DNA from: Sedimenticola selenatireducens DSM 17993
GTDB taxonomy: Bacteria > Pseudomonadota > Gammaproteobacteria > Chromatiales > Chromatiaceae
Reading direction: 5' to 3'
Assembly (NCBI RefSeq): GCF_000428045.1
Contig: NZ_ATZE01000003.1
Span: forward strand, 219,046 to 265,346
Length of the DNA: 46,301 bases
Part shown: one piece after another, positions 7,645 to 15,171 of the stretch
How the letters are laid out: each line of letters opens with the position of its first letter
Position numbering within the stretch: the first letter of the stretch is position 1
Position numbers and translations under genes: made by a program
The notes under the pieces: model-generated
Told to the model about the DNA's origin: nothing
What the model saw: the letters and a program-made list of their open reading frames with translations, nothing else
The model's database searches: none

Positions 7645-8415
7645 ATGAACGAAGTTATTCTCAAAAAGCACACGACCGAAGTGGCCATCATCCAAATTAA
7701 CCGTCCTGAGTGCAAGAACGCTCTCAATATGGCGGTACGTGAACGGTTGGCTGCCTGCTTTTCCTTGTTGAGTGATGATGATCAGGTGCGCGCCATTGTT
7801 GTCACGGGTAATCAGGAGGCGTTTGCCGCCGGCGCCGATCTCGTCGACCTGGCGCAACGCAGTGCCCTCGATATGATGCTGCGCAAGACGCACCTGATGT
7901 GGCAGGCGATAGCCGACTGTCCCAAGCCGGTGATTGCCGCCGTTGCCGGCTACGCCTTCGGCGGCGGCTGTGAACTGGCCATGCATGCCGACATCATCAT
8001 TGCCGGTGAGAACGCCCGTTTTTCCCAGCCTGAAATCAAGGTGGGAATTATGCCCGGGGCGGGCGGAACCCAGCGATTGCTTCGAGCGGTCGGTAAATAC
8101 AACGCAATGCGGCTGCTCCTGACGGGTGATGCAATCTCCGCCGGTGAAGCGCGGGAGATGGGGCTGGTATCGATGGTCGTGCCTGATGAGCAGGTGCTGG
8201 ACAGCGCGTTGGCCATGGCCCGGCGTATCGCCAGTATGCCTCCGCTTGCCGTTGCACAGATTAAAGAGGTGGTATTGGCGGGCCAGGATGCGTCGCTGGA
8301 TCAGGCGCTCGCGCTGGAGCGCAAGGCGTTCCAGCTACTATTTGCCACCAACGATCAAAAAGAGGGTATGCAGGCCTTTATCGAGAAGCGTATGCCGGCT
8401 TACCAGGGGAATTAA
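7645..8415 (+). CDS. paaF: PaaF-type enoyl-CoA hydratase (2,3-dehydroadipyl-CoA hydratase-like)
   Basis: A 256-residue crotonase. NRPECKNALN, FAAGADLVDLA, GYAFGGGCELAMHADIIIAGE and FSQPEIKVGIMPGAGGTQRL follow the PaaF pattern closely as I remember it, including the length and the RxPxYQGN-type C-terminus. In the phenylacetate pathway PaaF hydrates 2,3-dehydroadipyl-CoA, so here it suggests that a dicarboxylyl-CoA is formed after ring opening; a monocarboxylic enoyl-CoA substrate is also possible. The ATG at 7645 is preferred over 7573 because the protein aligns from there, although its Shine-Dalgarno is weak. It ends three bases before the next gene, implying translational coupling. The paa symbol is assigned by family resemblance only. 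Confidence 0.82.
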   Translation: MNEVILKKHTTEVAIIQINRPECKNALNMAVRERLAACFSLLSDDDQVRAIVVTGNQEAFAAGADLVDLAQRSALDMMLRKTHLMWQAIADCPKPVIAAVAGYAFGGGCELAMHADIIIAGENARFSQPEIKVGIMPGAGGTQRLLRAVGKYNAMRLLLTGDAISAGEAREMGLVSMVVPDEQVLDSALAMARRIASMPPLAVAQIKEVVLAGQDASLDQALALERKAFQLLFATNDQKEGMQAFIEKRMPAYQGN

Positions 8416-8418
8416 TAA

Positions 8419-9996
8419 ATGTCGCAACAACAGCCAAATTGCACCAAGGCTTGGGTGCCTGGGGAGACCCTGGGGGTCGTGGGCGCCGGAGTCATGGGCC
8501 GTGGTATTGTGCAGGTGGCCGCGCAGGCGGGTATTGATGTGGTCCTGTACGACGCCAACAGCGAGGCGGTGAGTGTCGCCATAGAGGAAATTGCCCACAT
8601 ATTTGACCGCCTGCAAAACAAGAAAAAGCTCACGCCGGAACAGGTGGTACAGGCACTTTCACGTATTTCATGCGCAAGTGATCTCGACGCGTTCAGCTCT
8701 TGTGCAGTTGTCATTGAGGCTATTGTCGAACGCCTCGATGCCAAGCAGGGACTGCTGGGTTCGCTGGAGCGGGTGGTCGCGGACGACTGCATCCTGGCCA
8801 CCAACACCTCTTCCCTGTCGGTAACTTCAATTGCCGCCGGTTGCACGCGCCCGGAGCGGGTTGGCGGCTTCCACTGTTTCAATCCGGTTCCGTTGATGAA
8901 ACTGGTCGAGGTAATTGAAGGCGTGCAAACCGAGCCCCGGGTGACCGATAAACTGACAGCGTTGGCGCAACAGGTGGGACATACGGCGGTACGGGCGCAG
9001 GACACCCCGGGATTCGTGGTCAATCACGCGGGACGTGGAATGATCACCGAGTCCCTGCGGCTTCATAGTGAGGGCGTTGCCGATTTCCGTGCAGTCGACG
9101 ATATTTTGCGCGATGGGGTGGGTTTTCGTTTGGGGCCGTTTGAATTGATGGATCTTACCGGCCTGGATGTCTCACAACCGGTAATGGAGTCCATCTATCA
9201 GCAGTATTATCAGGAGCCGCGCTACCGTCCCACACCGCTGGCGCTTCAGCGGTTGCAGGCCGGCCTCCTCGGACGCAAGAGCGGCAAGGGTTTTTACACC
9301 TACGAACAGAATCAGAAGTTGCTTGCGCCACGGGATGAACCCCTGCCGGTGCCCTTGCCGACCATCTGGGTCAGCCCGGGGAATGAGCAGACTTTCAAGC
9401 AGCTGAGCGGCTTAGTGGAAAAGCTGGGTGGAACGGTCGATCGGGGGGCAAAACCGGCGGAAGATTCCCTCTGCCTGTTGGCTCCATTGGGGCAGGATGC
9501 GACCACAGCGGCACTGGAGTTGGGGGTTGATCCCGCTCGTGCTATCGCAATAGACGTGATACCGGATCTCGACAGGCTTCGCACGCTGATGGCGACACCG
9601 GCTACCGGGGAAGCGATCAAGCGGGCGGCATATTGCCTGTTTTCAAGTGATAAGGTACCGGTGGTTATGATCCGCGAAAGCGCCGGCTTCGTCGCACAAC
9701 GGGTATTGGCGACCATTATCAATATCGGATGTGATATGGCGCAGCAACGCATAGCATCACCGGCCGATATTGACCGGGCGGTAACCCTGGGGTTGGGCTA
9801 TCCGCATGGCCCACTTGCCTGGGGCGATATCCTGGGCGCGAATAAGGTGGTTAAAATCCTGACCAACATGCATCAGGCGTCGCAGGATCCCCGATATCGG
9901 GTCAGCCCCTGGTTGTCCCGGCGGGCGCGACTCGGATTATCGTTATTGTCAGACGAACATATTTTTTCAGAAGGCTGGACGGGAGCGACGGTGTGA
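8419..9996 (+). CDS. paaH: 3-hydroxyacyl-CoA dehydrogenase, PaaH/PaaC type
   Basis: A 525-residue NAD-dependent dehydrogenase. The N-terminal Rossmann fold carries GAGVMG (22-27); TNTSSLSVTSIAA and FHCFNPVPLMKLVEV hold the catalytic Ser and His (His152). A first C-terminal domain runs to GRKSGKGFYTYE (about 290), then a linker and a second C-terminal-like domain containing SAGFVAQRVLA and GLGYPHGPLAW. This two-repeat build and the length fit PaaH/PaaC, which oxidise 3-hydroxyadipyl-CoA to 3-oxoadipyl-CoA. AGGGGA precedes the ATG and the gene starts three bases after the PaaF-like gene. No thiolase (PaaJ/FadA) follows, so the last cleavage step must be encoded elsewhere. Confidence 0.88.
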   Translation: MSQQQPNCTKAWVPGETLGVVGAGVMGRGIVQVAAQAGIDVVLYDANSEAVSVAIEEIAHIFDRLQNKKKLTPEQVVQALSRISCASDLDAFSSCAVVIEAIVERLDAKQGLLGSLERVVADDCILATNTSSLSVTSIAAGCTRPERVGGFHCFNPVPLMKLVEVIEGVQTEPRVTDKLTALAQQVGHTAVRAQDTPGFVVNHAGRGMITESLRLHSEGVADFRAVDDILRDGVGFRLGPFELMDLTGLDVSQPVMESIYQQYYQEPRYRPTPLALQRLQAGLLGRKSGKGFYTYEQNQKLLAPRDEPLPVPLPTIWVSPGNEQTFKQLSGLVEKLGGTVDRGAKPAEDSLCLLAPLGQDATTAALELGVDPARAIAIDVIPDLDRLRTLMATPATGEAIKRAAYCLFSSDKVPVVMIRESAGFVAQRVLATIINIGCDMAQQRIASPADIDRAVTLGLGYPHGPLAWGDILGANKVVKILTNMHQASQDPRYRVSPWLSRRARLGLSLLSDEHIFSEGWTGATV

Positions 9997-10046
9997 TGGA
10001 ATTGTGGCGCAAGCGGCGCCCTTCTCTTTAATGAGGATGCACGAGT

Positions 10047-11027
10047 ATGCACCCGGATACAGAAACGCAGGCCCTTTTAGACTGGGTGGCCGCGGCCAAC
10101 CTGCCACCACTGACTGCATACACGCCGGCTGAAGCGCGCCGCCAGTTCAGGCTGCGATCGGAAAAAGCCGATATTCCACCGCCTGCTGTTAATGTCTGCA
10201 AAGAAATCCGGATTCCGGGTCCTGGAGGCGAGGTGCCCCTGCGATTATATGGGCCGCCGGCCGGAGGCGATGTGCTGCTGCCGGTCCTGGTCTTTTTTCA
10301 CGGTGGTGGTTTTGTGCTGGGAGACCTGGATAGTCATGACACGCTCTGCCGCACGCTTTGCCTCGGTGCACAATGTCTGGTGGTCTCAGTGGATTATCGC
10401 CTGGCCCCCGAGCATCGCTATCCCGCCGCGGTTGAAGATGCAATGGCAGCCGTATCCTGGGTCATGAGTGAGATTGAACGCCATGGGGGGGATCGCGAAC
10501 GGGTCGCCGTCGCCGGCGATAGTGCGGGCGGCACGCTGGCCGCGGTAGTGGCGCAGCAGTGTAATACATTTCGCCTGATATGCCAGGTATTGATCTACCC
10601 TTGCCTGGATCAGGGAGGCGAAGAGCTTGCGAAACGCTATCCATCCCGAGAGCGGTACCGGGAGGTATTTCCTGTTACGTCCGATACCATGAGGTGGTTT
10701 TCACACCACTATTTCGGACATGAGAATATGCTTCTCGACCCCCTTGCCTCCCCTATCCAAAAACGCGACCTCAGTGGCTTGCCTCCCGCCCTGATCCTGA
10801 CGGCAGGACTTGATCCCCTGGTTGATGAGGGAAGGTGTTATGCCGAACGATTGCAACAGGCCGGCATTCCGGTTCAGTACCGCTGTTTCGAGGGCACTAT
10901 TCACGGATTTCTAAGTATGGGTGGGGTAATCTCGGCAGCGCATGTGGCGCTGCGGGAGATATCGGCGGTGCTGCTCAGGGCATTTGATACCGTTCGGGAT
11001 TCGGAAGCGCCATCCGCGCAAACCTGA
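10047..11027 (+). CDS. Alpha/beta hydrolase, hormone-sensitive-lipase type (family IV esterase)
   Basis: A 326-residue cytoplasmic hydrolase without signal peptide. The oxyanion motif HGGG is at 85-88, the nucleophile Ser159 in GDSAGG, the acid in the GLDPLVDEG segment and the catalytic His in TIHGF, so the whole triad is intact. Family IV esterases cleave short acyl esters and lactones. In this operon it could hydrolyse an ester form of the substrate, a lactone that forms spontaneously from an intermediate, or a dead-end CoA ester. GAGGA precedes the ATG. It is the last gene of the codirectional run, 50 bases after the dehydrogenase, and faces the convergent acyl-CoA synthetase. Confidence 0.87.
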   Translation: MHPDTETQALLDWVAAANLPPLTAYTPAEARRQFRLRSEKADIPPPAVNVCKEIRIPGPGGEVPLRLYGPPAGGDVLLPVLVFFHGGGFVLGDLDSHDTLCRTLCLGAQCLVVSVDYRLAPEHRYPAAVEDAMAAVSWVMSEIERHGGDRERVAVAGDSAGGTLAAVVAQQCNTFRLICQVLIYPCLDQGGEELAKRYPSRERYREVFPVTSDTMRWFSHHYFGHENMLLDPLASPIQKRDLSGLPPALILTAGLDPLVDEGRCYAERLQQAGIPVQYRCFEGTIHGFLSMGGVISAAHVALREISAVLLRAFDTVRDSEAPSAQT

Positions 11028-11033
11028 TTTCGC

Positions 11034-11063
11034 CGAGGGATGGCTGCGGAGCCATCCTCCTCG
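11034..11063. terminator. Stem-loop between convergent genes
   Basis: CGAG-GGATGGCT (11034-11045), loop GCGG, AGCCATCC with a two-base bulge and CTCG (11050-11063). It sits between the ends of the esterase and the acyl-CoA synthetase genes and could stop transcription from either side. No strong T-run follows on either strand, so this is a tentative terminator. Confidence 0.4.
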
Positions 11064-11100
11064 ACGTTCAGCGGATGAGGAGGCTCCGGCTGTTTTCACT

Positions 11101-12738
11101 TTACTCCAGCAGACGAAAACGCTGAATTTTTCCAGTGGGGGTGCGGGGTAGTTCGTCGAAGAAAACAATATCACGCGGATATTTATAGGGTGCAATATTC
11201 TCCTTGACGAAATCCTGAATCGAGGCGGCGGTTTGTGTACCTTCCAGTGCCGGATTTTTCAGCACGACACAGGCGCGTACAAGTTTGCCTCGTTCACTAT
11301 CCGGCACACCTACCACCGCGCACTCGGCTACCAGCGGATGCTCCAGAATGCAGCGTTCCACTTCCAGGGGAGAAATGTTGTAGCCAGATGAAACAATAAT
11401 GTCGTCGGCGCGGTCGAGGTACCAAAAATAACCATCTTCATCCTGCATGAACAGATCGCTGGGCACGTTCCAGCCATCCCGAACAAATCCGCGCTGGCGG
11501 TCTTCATCATCAAGATATCGACAACCGGTGGGTCCTTTTATCGCGATTAGTCCGCTGGTTCCGCGGGGTACTTCATTACCCAGTTGATCGATGATCCTCA
11601 CCGTAAAACCGGGCACTGCACGTCCAGCGGTACCGGGGCGATTGACAGCCACATCATCGGACAGAAAGTGCGACATGAACTCGGTTGCCCCGACGCCGTT
11701 GATAATCCTGACGCCGGTCTTTTCCAGCCACTTTTCCCAAAGAGGCAGTTGCAGATGCTCCCCGGCTGAACTGCACTGCTTCAGGCTGCTGGTGTCGTAG
11801 TTGTCGATAATATTCAGCATGGCGTTAAAGGAGGTAGGTACCGCAAGCAAATTGGTTACCCGATGTTGCTCAATGGCCTGCAATATCAATTCCGGTTTGG
11901 GTGGGGTCAAAACTGCGCAGGCACGGTAACGCAGAGGGTAGAGAATGAAGGCCGCCAGTCCGTAGGTGAAGGCGAAGGTTGGCGATCCGCAAATTATATC
12001 ATCGGCTTGAATACGATAAGTCAGTGGCACGCTGTCGCTGACAGCCAGAATATCCCGGTGAAACTGCGCGGCCGCCTTGGGTTGTCCAGTTGAGCCGGAT
12101 GTAAATACGATCAATGCAACATCGTCGGCGGCCGTCTTGACGTTTTCAAAGGACGGCTGCTTTTCCGCTGTGCGGCGGTCCAGGTCGGCTTTTTCATCAT
12201 TGTTCTGGCCGAGGGGGGAGAAGTAGCTCACCCGCTCAAGGCAGGGCGACAGGTCTTTGGCCTTTTCCATCTCGGAATCCAGGGAATACTCGCACAAAGC
12301 CAGGCGGATTTTGACCCGCTCGACTATGTAGGAAAGCTCCTTGGCGCGCAGCAGCGGCATGGTGGAGACGCAGATTCCGCCCGCCTTGAGTATCCCAAGC
12401 CAACAGGCTATGACCATGGGATTATTGGCCGAACGGAGTAACACCCTATTGCCCGGTTCCAGGCCATAATCTTCCACCAGGACGCGGGCAATACGCTCGG
12501 CCTGCTCCTTGAGCATGCTATAGGTCCAGGTCTCGCCCTGATGGATATAGGCAGGCTTGTCCCCGGCTCCTTCCCTGATGGCATTGTCAAGTAGAACTTC
12601 AACAGCATTAATCTGATCGGGGTAATGGCTGAGATGGTCGGCAGAATAGTCGAATTCAGGCCAATACTTCCTGGCAGGCAAAAGTGTACGTGCGAATGTG
12701 TCTGTATGCGCCGACGGGATACCACCGGGTAGATTCAT
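11101..12738 (-). CDS. Acyl-CoA synthetase (2-aminobenzoate/benzoate-CoA ligase-like)
   Basis: A 545-residue AMP-forming ligase. The ATP loop TSGSTGQPKA, a GVGATEF-type motif, the hinge DDIIVSSGYNISPLEVE and the catalytic Lys in PTGKIQRF are all present. The N-terminal block (TFARTLLPARKYWPEF, later ARVLVEDYGLEPGNRVLLR and AGGICVSTMPLLRAKEL) resembles 2-aminobenzoate-CoA ligases and other benzoate-CoA ligase family members as I recall them. It would activate the imported carboxylate to its CoA thioester, the entry step. GGAGG lies just before the ATG on the minus strand. Two perfect TetR-type operators lie 156-210 bases upstream. Being converted on its own transcript, it is separate from the enzyme operon but in the same predicted regulon. 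Confidence 0.87.
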   Translation of the reverse strand: MNLPGGIPSAHTDTFARTLLPARKYWPEFDYSADHLSHYPDQINAVEVLLDNAIREGAGDKPAYIHQGETWTYSMLKEQAERIARVLVEDYGLEPGNRVLLRSANNPMVIACWLGILKAGGICVSTMPLLRAKELSYIVERVKIRLALCEYSLDSEMEKAKDLSPCLERVSYFSPLGQNNDEKADLDRRTAEKQPSFENVKTAADDVALIVFTSGSTGQPKAAAQFHRDILAVSDSVPLTYRIQADDIICGSPTFAFTYGLAAFILYPLRYRACAVLTPPKPELILQAIEQHRVTNLLAVPTSFNAMLNIIDNYDTSSLKQCSSAGEHLQLPLWEKWLEKTGVRIINGVGATEFMSHFLSDDVAVNRPGTAGRAVPGFTVRIIDQLGNEVPRGTSGLIAIKGPTGCRYLDDEDRQRGFVRDGWNVPSDLFMQDEDGYFWYLDRADDIIVSSGYNISPLEVERCILEHPLVAECAVVGVPDSERGKLVRACVVLKNPALEGTQTAASIQDFVKENIAPYKYPRDIVFFDELPRTPTGKIQRFRLLE

Positions 12739-12893
12739 AAATCCTCCATTCCTTTAGCCTGCTTAGGTGATTTGGGCTAGTCAAGCCATAGGGCCAGCGT
12801 GAGTTTTCCGTCACGCCCTGCCATCAGGGGGATAGATGGCGATGACGTACATGGGAGTTTTCCAGCTATGCCAGTCTGTATTCGATCAGATAC

Positions 12894-12911
12894 TGAATGA
12901 TTACTCATTCA
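12894..12911. promoter_or_regulatory. TetR-type operator 4 (TGAATGA TTAC TCATTCA)
   Basis: Perfect seven-base arms. It overlaps the probable -10 region of the promoter reading toward the acyl-CoA synthetase. Confidence 0.75.
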
Positions 12912-12930
12912 TATCACCGATGTCAATAAC

Positions 12931-12948
12931 TGAATGAACGATCATTCA
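12931..12948. promoter_or_regulatory. TetR-type operator 5 (TGAATGA ACGA TCATTCA)
   Basis: Perfect seven-base arms, 37 bases from operator 4 centre to centre, and just upstream of the TTGACA -35 element of the synthetase promoter. Confidence 0.75.
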
Positions 12949-13211
12949 GTTATTGATGCAGAATAATCAGTATCACATATGCTGTTTAGGTTACTGACGC
13001 ATCAGGCAGTGATGTTGGCCTGACTCACAGATAATGGTTAGGTGCGGTGTGAAGGATACTAGGCGGGTTTCAGGTGGCGGGTGCCGATGGGATCGCTTCC
13101 GCGCAGTGGCAATCGGTATGAGTCCCAATCCGGCAGTGAAATAACATGGGTTATAGATTTACCTGATTACCCCCTAGACTCAGTCACGATCAGATACGGA
13201 TCACCACCTAG

Positions 13212-13267
13212 GCAGCCGTTGTAGGGTGGATGCGCCTGCCGGCTTATCCACCCTACGGATTGGCTGC
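13212..13267. repeat. Hairpin repeat (nested inverted repeat, REP-like)
   Basis: GTAGGGTGGAT (13221-13231) and ATCCACCCTAC (13246-13256) form an 11-base-pair stem around a 14-base loop, flanked by an outer pair GCAGCC (13212-13217) and GGCTGC (13262-13267). The 'tagggtggat' hairpin type is a widespread dispersed intergenic repeat in Gammaproteobacteria. No mobility gene is attached. Confidence 0.6.
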
Positions 13268-13419
13268 ATAGACAACTCATGCAGAACTCCGCGAGTCCGC
13301 CGGTGAGGCATTTGCAATAACCTATCATTGGCTACCATGCTTTTTTCCACATACGGCTGAGTCACATGGATAATCAGGTAGATTTATGCACAACAGCGGT
13401 CTAATCACCGCTCAGCCAA

Positions 13420-14082
13420 TCACAGCGGTTCCTGCCTTTTGCGGAATGCTCCCCGCCCTTTGCGCGGCGTGAGATATGGCTCTACCAACAGCTTTAATCC
13501 CTCATCTACGTACTGCTTCAGCGTATATTTGTCCCTGAAAGCCCAGTATTTGAGTGCCCAGGTATGACAATACATGACAAACTGATAGACAAGCAGGTCA
13601 CTGTTGACTTCCCGGAAGTATCCTCCATCAATACATTCATTGATGCATCCGAGAATTATCTGATTTGAGCGCTGTTCGCCCGCCATGACGTGTTTCCGGC
13701 CTGCCGGAGAGAGTGATTTGGTTGAGCGGTAGGCCAGCAGGGTGGCGTCTCGCAGGTTATCGACAATGGTACAGTAGGCCTCTACTGACTGACACAGACG
13801 GTCTACCGGGTCCTTCGCCCCGGCAATCCGTGTTGGGATTTCACGTTCGTAGGTATCCACCACATGCAGTAGTGCAAAACAGAGTACATCTTCTTTTTCA
13901 CTGAAGTACTGGTATATCAAACCGCTGCTGATACCCGCAGTCTTGGCAATATCAAGAATAGTGGTGCGGTAGTAGCCCTTATCGGAAAACAGTTTTATAG
14001 CCGCTCCCAGAATCTGGGTTCTGCGCTCTTCAACCAGTTTGGGATCGGTGACAGTGCTGGCAAATTTTATGGGAGCTGACAT
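13420..14082 (-). CDS. TetR-family regulator, probable repressor of the acyl-CoA regulon
   Basis: A 220-residue TetR-family protein. The DNA-binding domain spans about residues 18-65: RRTQILGAAIKLFSDKGYYR leads into TTILDIAKTAGISSGLIYQYF, a standard TetR helix-turn-helix, ending in SEKEDVL. Its recognition region resembles Bacillus FadR (YsiA), which binds TGAATGA-N4-TCATTCA. The C-terminal ligand domain is divergent; ligands of such regulators are usually long- or short-chain acyl-CoA. ATG 14082 is chosen because the family N-terminus begins there, though the frame extends to 14193 and the Shine-Dalgarno is weak. It lies centrally in the island, divergent from the paaY-like gene, with an operator in the shared promoter region, consistent with autoregulation. 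Regulon control is inferred from the operators. Confidence 0.85.
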   Translation of the reverse strand: MSAPIKFASTVTDPKLVEERRTQILGAAIKLFSDKGYYRTTILDIAKTAGISSGLIYQYFSEKEDVLCFALLHVVDTYEREIPTRIAGAKDPVDRLCQSVEAYCTIVDNLRDATLLAYRSTKSLSPAGRKHVMAGEQRSNQIILGCINECIDGGYFREVNSDLLVYQFVMYCHTWALKYWAFRDKYTLKQYVDEGLKLLVEPYLTPRKGRGAFRKRQEPL

Positions 14083-14419
14083 GATATTTTTGCACTCGAA
14101 CGTTGATAAGGCGTCTTGATTATGCGATAGAGACTCGCATCGAACAAACCTTTTCTTCAGGCCGGCCGGTGCCATATGACTTCGGTCAGGCATTTCTCAT
14201 ATTCTGCCCGGTATGTCGTCGCGACACCACCCGATAAATTGACTATTCATTCATTAGGCGGTATAAAACCAGGGCTTGGGACGCCTGTCAATCATGCCTT
14301 AACCCGCCACGAATCCATGTGCCGGTATGAATCACTACTGGCGCAACACAAGATAAAAGTGCGGCCGCACAAAATGCGTCTTTTTGCCTTTCACAATTTC
14401 ACCGACCGGGACATTGAAC
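14083..14419. promoter_or_regulatory. Divergent promoter region of the TetR and paaY-like genes
   Basis: About 340 bases without a gene. The only structure I can name is the operator at 14236-14253. A TATAAA-like element (GTATAAAAC, 14261-14269) lies just downstream of it on the plus strand. Confidence 0.45.
14236..14253. promoter_or_regulatory. TetR-type operator 6 (AAATTGA CTAT TCATTCA, weaker)
   Basis: The right arm TCATTCA is perfect and the left arm keeps four of seven positions. Read on the minus strand the centre is ATAG, as in the Bacillus FadR consensus. A weak site in front of the regulator's own gene is typical of autoregulation at high repressor level. Confidence 0.5.
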
Positions 14420-15049
14420 GTGGCACGAGTTTATGAAATTGCCGGAATGATTCCGGTTATCGATCGCAGCGCTTTCGTACATCCGGATGCCGTAATAATT
14501 GGTGATGTTGTTATTGGTCCGGGTTGTTATATCGGTCCCTGCGCCTGTATCAGAGGTGATTTTGGACGCATCGAGATCGGAGCGGGTGTCAATATACAGG
14601 ACAATTGCGTGGTTCACTCATTCCCCGAAGTTACGGTGCGGATCGCGGATGACAGTCATATCGGGCATGGCGCGGTTATTCATGCCTGCGAAATCAAAAG
14701 GAACGCCCTGATCGGTATGAACTCGGTGATTATGGATAGGGCGGTGATCGGTGAAAATGCCTTTGTGGCCGCCATGGCGTTTGTCAAAGCGGGCATGCAG
14801 GTGGAGCCCAACACGCTGGTGGCGGGCGTGCCGGCCAGGGTGGTACGGACCCTTTCGGCACAGGAGCTGAAGTGGAAAATACAAGGCACCGACAGCTACA
14901 AGCAGTTGGCGGTAAGGTCCATCAACTCGCTGCGCCCTGTCGAACCACTGGAAGTGGAGGAGCCAGGCCGAAAGGCTACCGATGAGCTGTCCGCAGCCCC
15001 CATGCCTCTGACGGATATAAAAAACCGTACGCCAACCAAATCGGACTGA
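14420..15049 (+). CDS. paaY: PaaY-type hexapeptide-repeat thioesterase (gamma-carbonic-anhydrase fold)
   Basis: A 209-residue left-handed beta-helix protein with hexapeptide repeats from about residue 15 to 150. RGDFGRIEIGAGVNIQDNC, the His in CVVHSF and the pair in HIGHGAVIHAC match the metal-binding set of gamma-carbonic anhydrases; IGMNSVIMD, AFVKAG and the tail QELKWKIQGT...VEPL...EPGRK are characteristic of PaaY/CaiE. PaaY is a thioesterase that removes dead-end CoA thioesters in phenylacetate degradation. The GTG at 14420 gives ARVYEIAGMIPVI, parallel to the PaaY N-terminus, with GGGA upstream. The C-terminal 25 residues are extra and Pro/Thr-rich. It is divergent from the TetR gene and shares its operator region, so it is a likely rescue enzyme for this pathway. 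Confidence 0.87.
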   Translation: MARVYEIAGMIPVIDRSAFVHPDAVIIGDVVIGPGCYIGPCACIRGDFGRIEIGAGVNIQDNCVVHSFPEVTVRIADDSHIGHGAVIHACEIKRNALIGMNSVIMDRAVIGENAFVAAMAFVKAGMQVEPNTLVAGVPARVVRTLSAQELKWKIQGTDSYKQLAVRSINSLRPVEPLEVEEPGRKATDELSAAPMPLTDIKNRTPTKSD

Positions 15050-15171
15050 AATATTCATCGGTACGCCGCTTCTGTAGCATTACCTGGTGTTTGACAAAAC
15101 CGGCAGCGCAACCTAGAAAGGTTCAGACAGAAGGGTACAATGCCGTACCTGCGCCGATGATGAAAAATTGA

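Larger units (their letters stand above)
12739..13419. promoter_or_regulatory. Upstream region of the acyl-CoA synthetase; operators and a hairpin repeat, no gene
   Basis: About 680 bases with no credible gene on either strand. It holds operators 4 and 5 and the hairpin repeat at 13212-13267, listed separately. Reading on the minus strand, a perfect -35 TTGACA lies at 12921-12926 and a weak AATCAT-like -10 falls about 18 bases further on, inside operator 4, so a bound repressor would block RNA polymerase. The rest shows nothing I can name. Confidence 0.55.
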
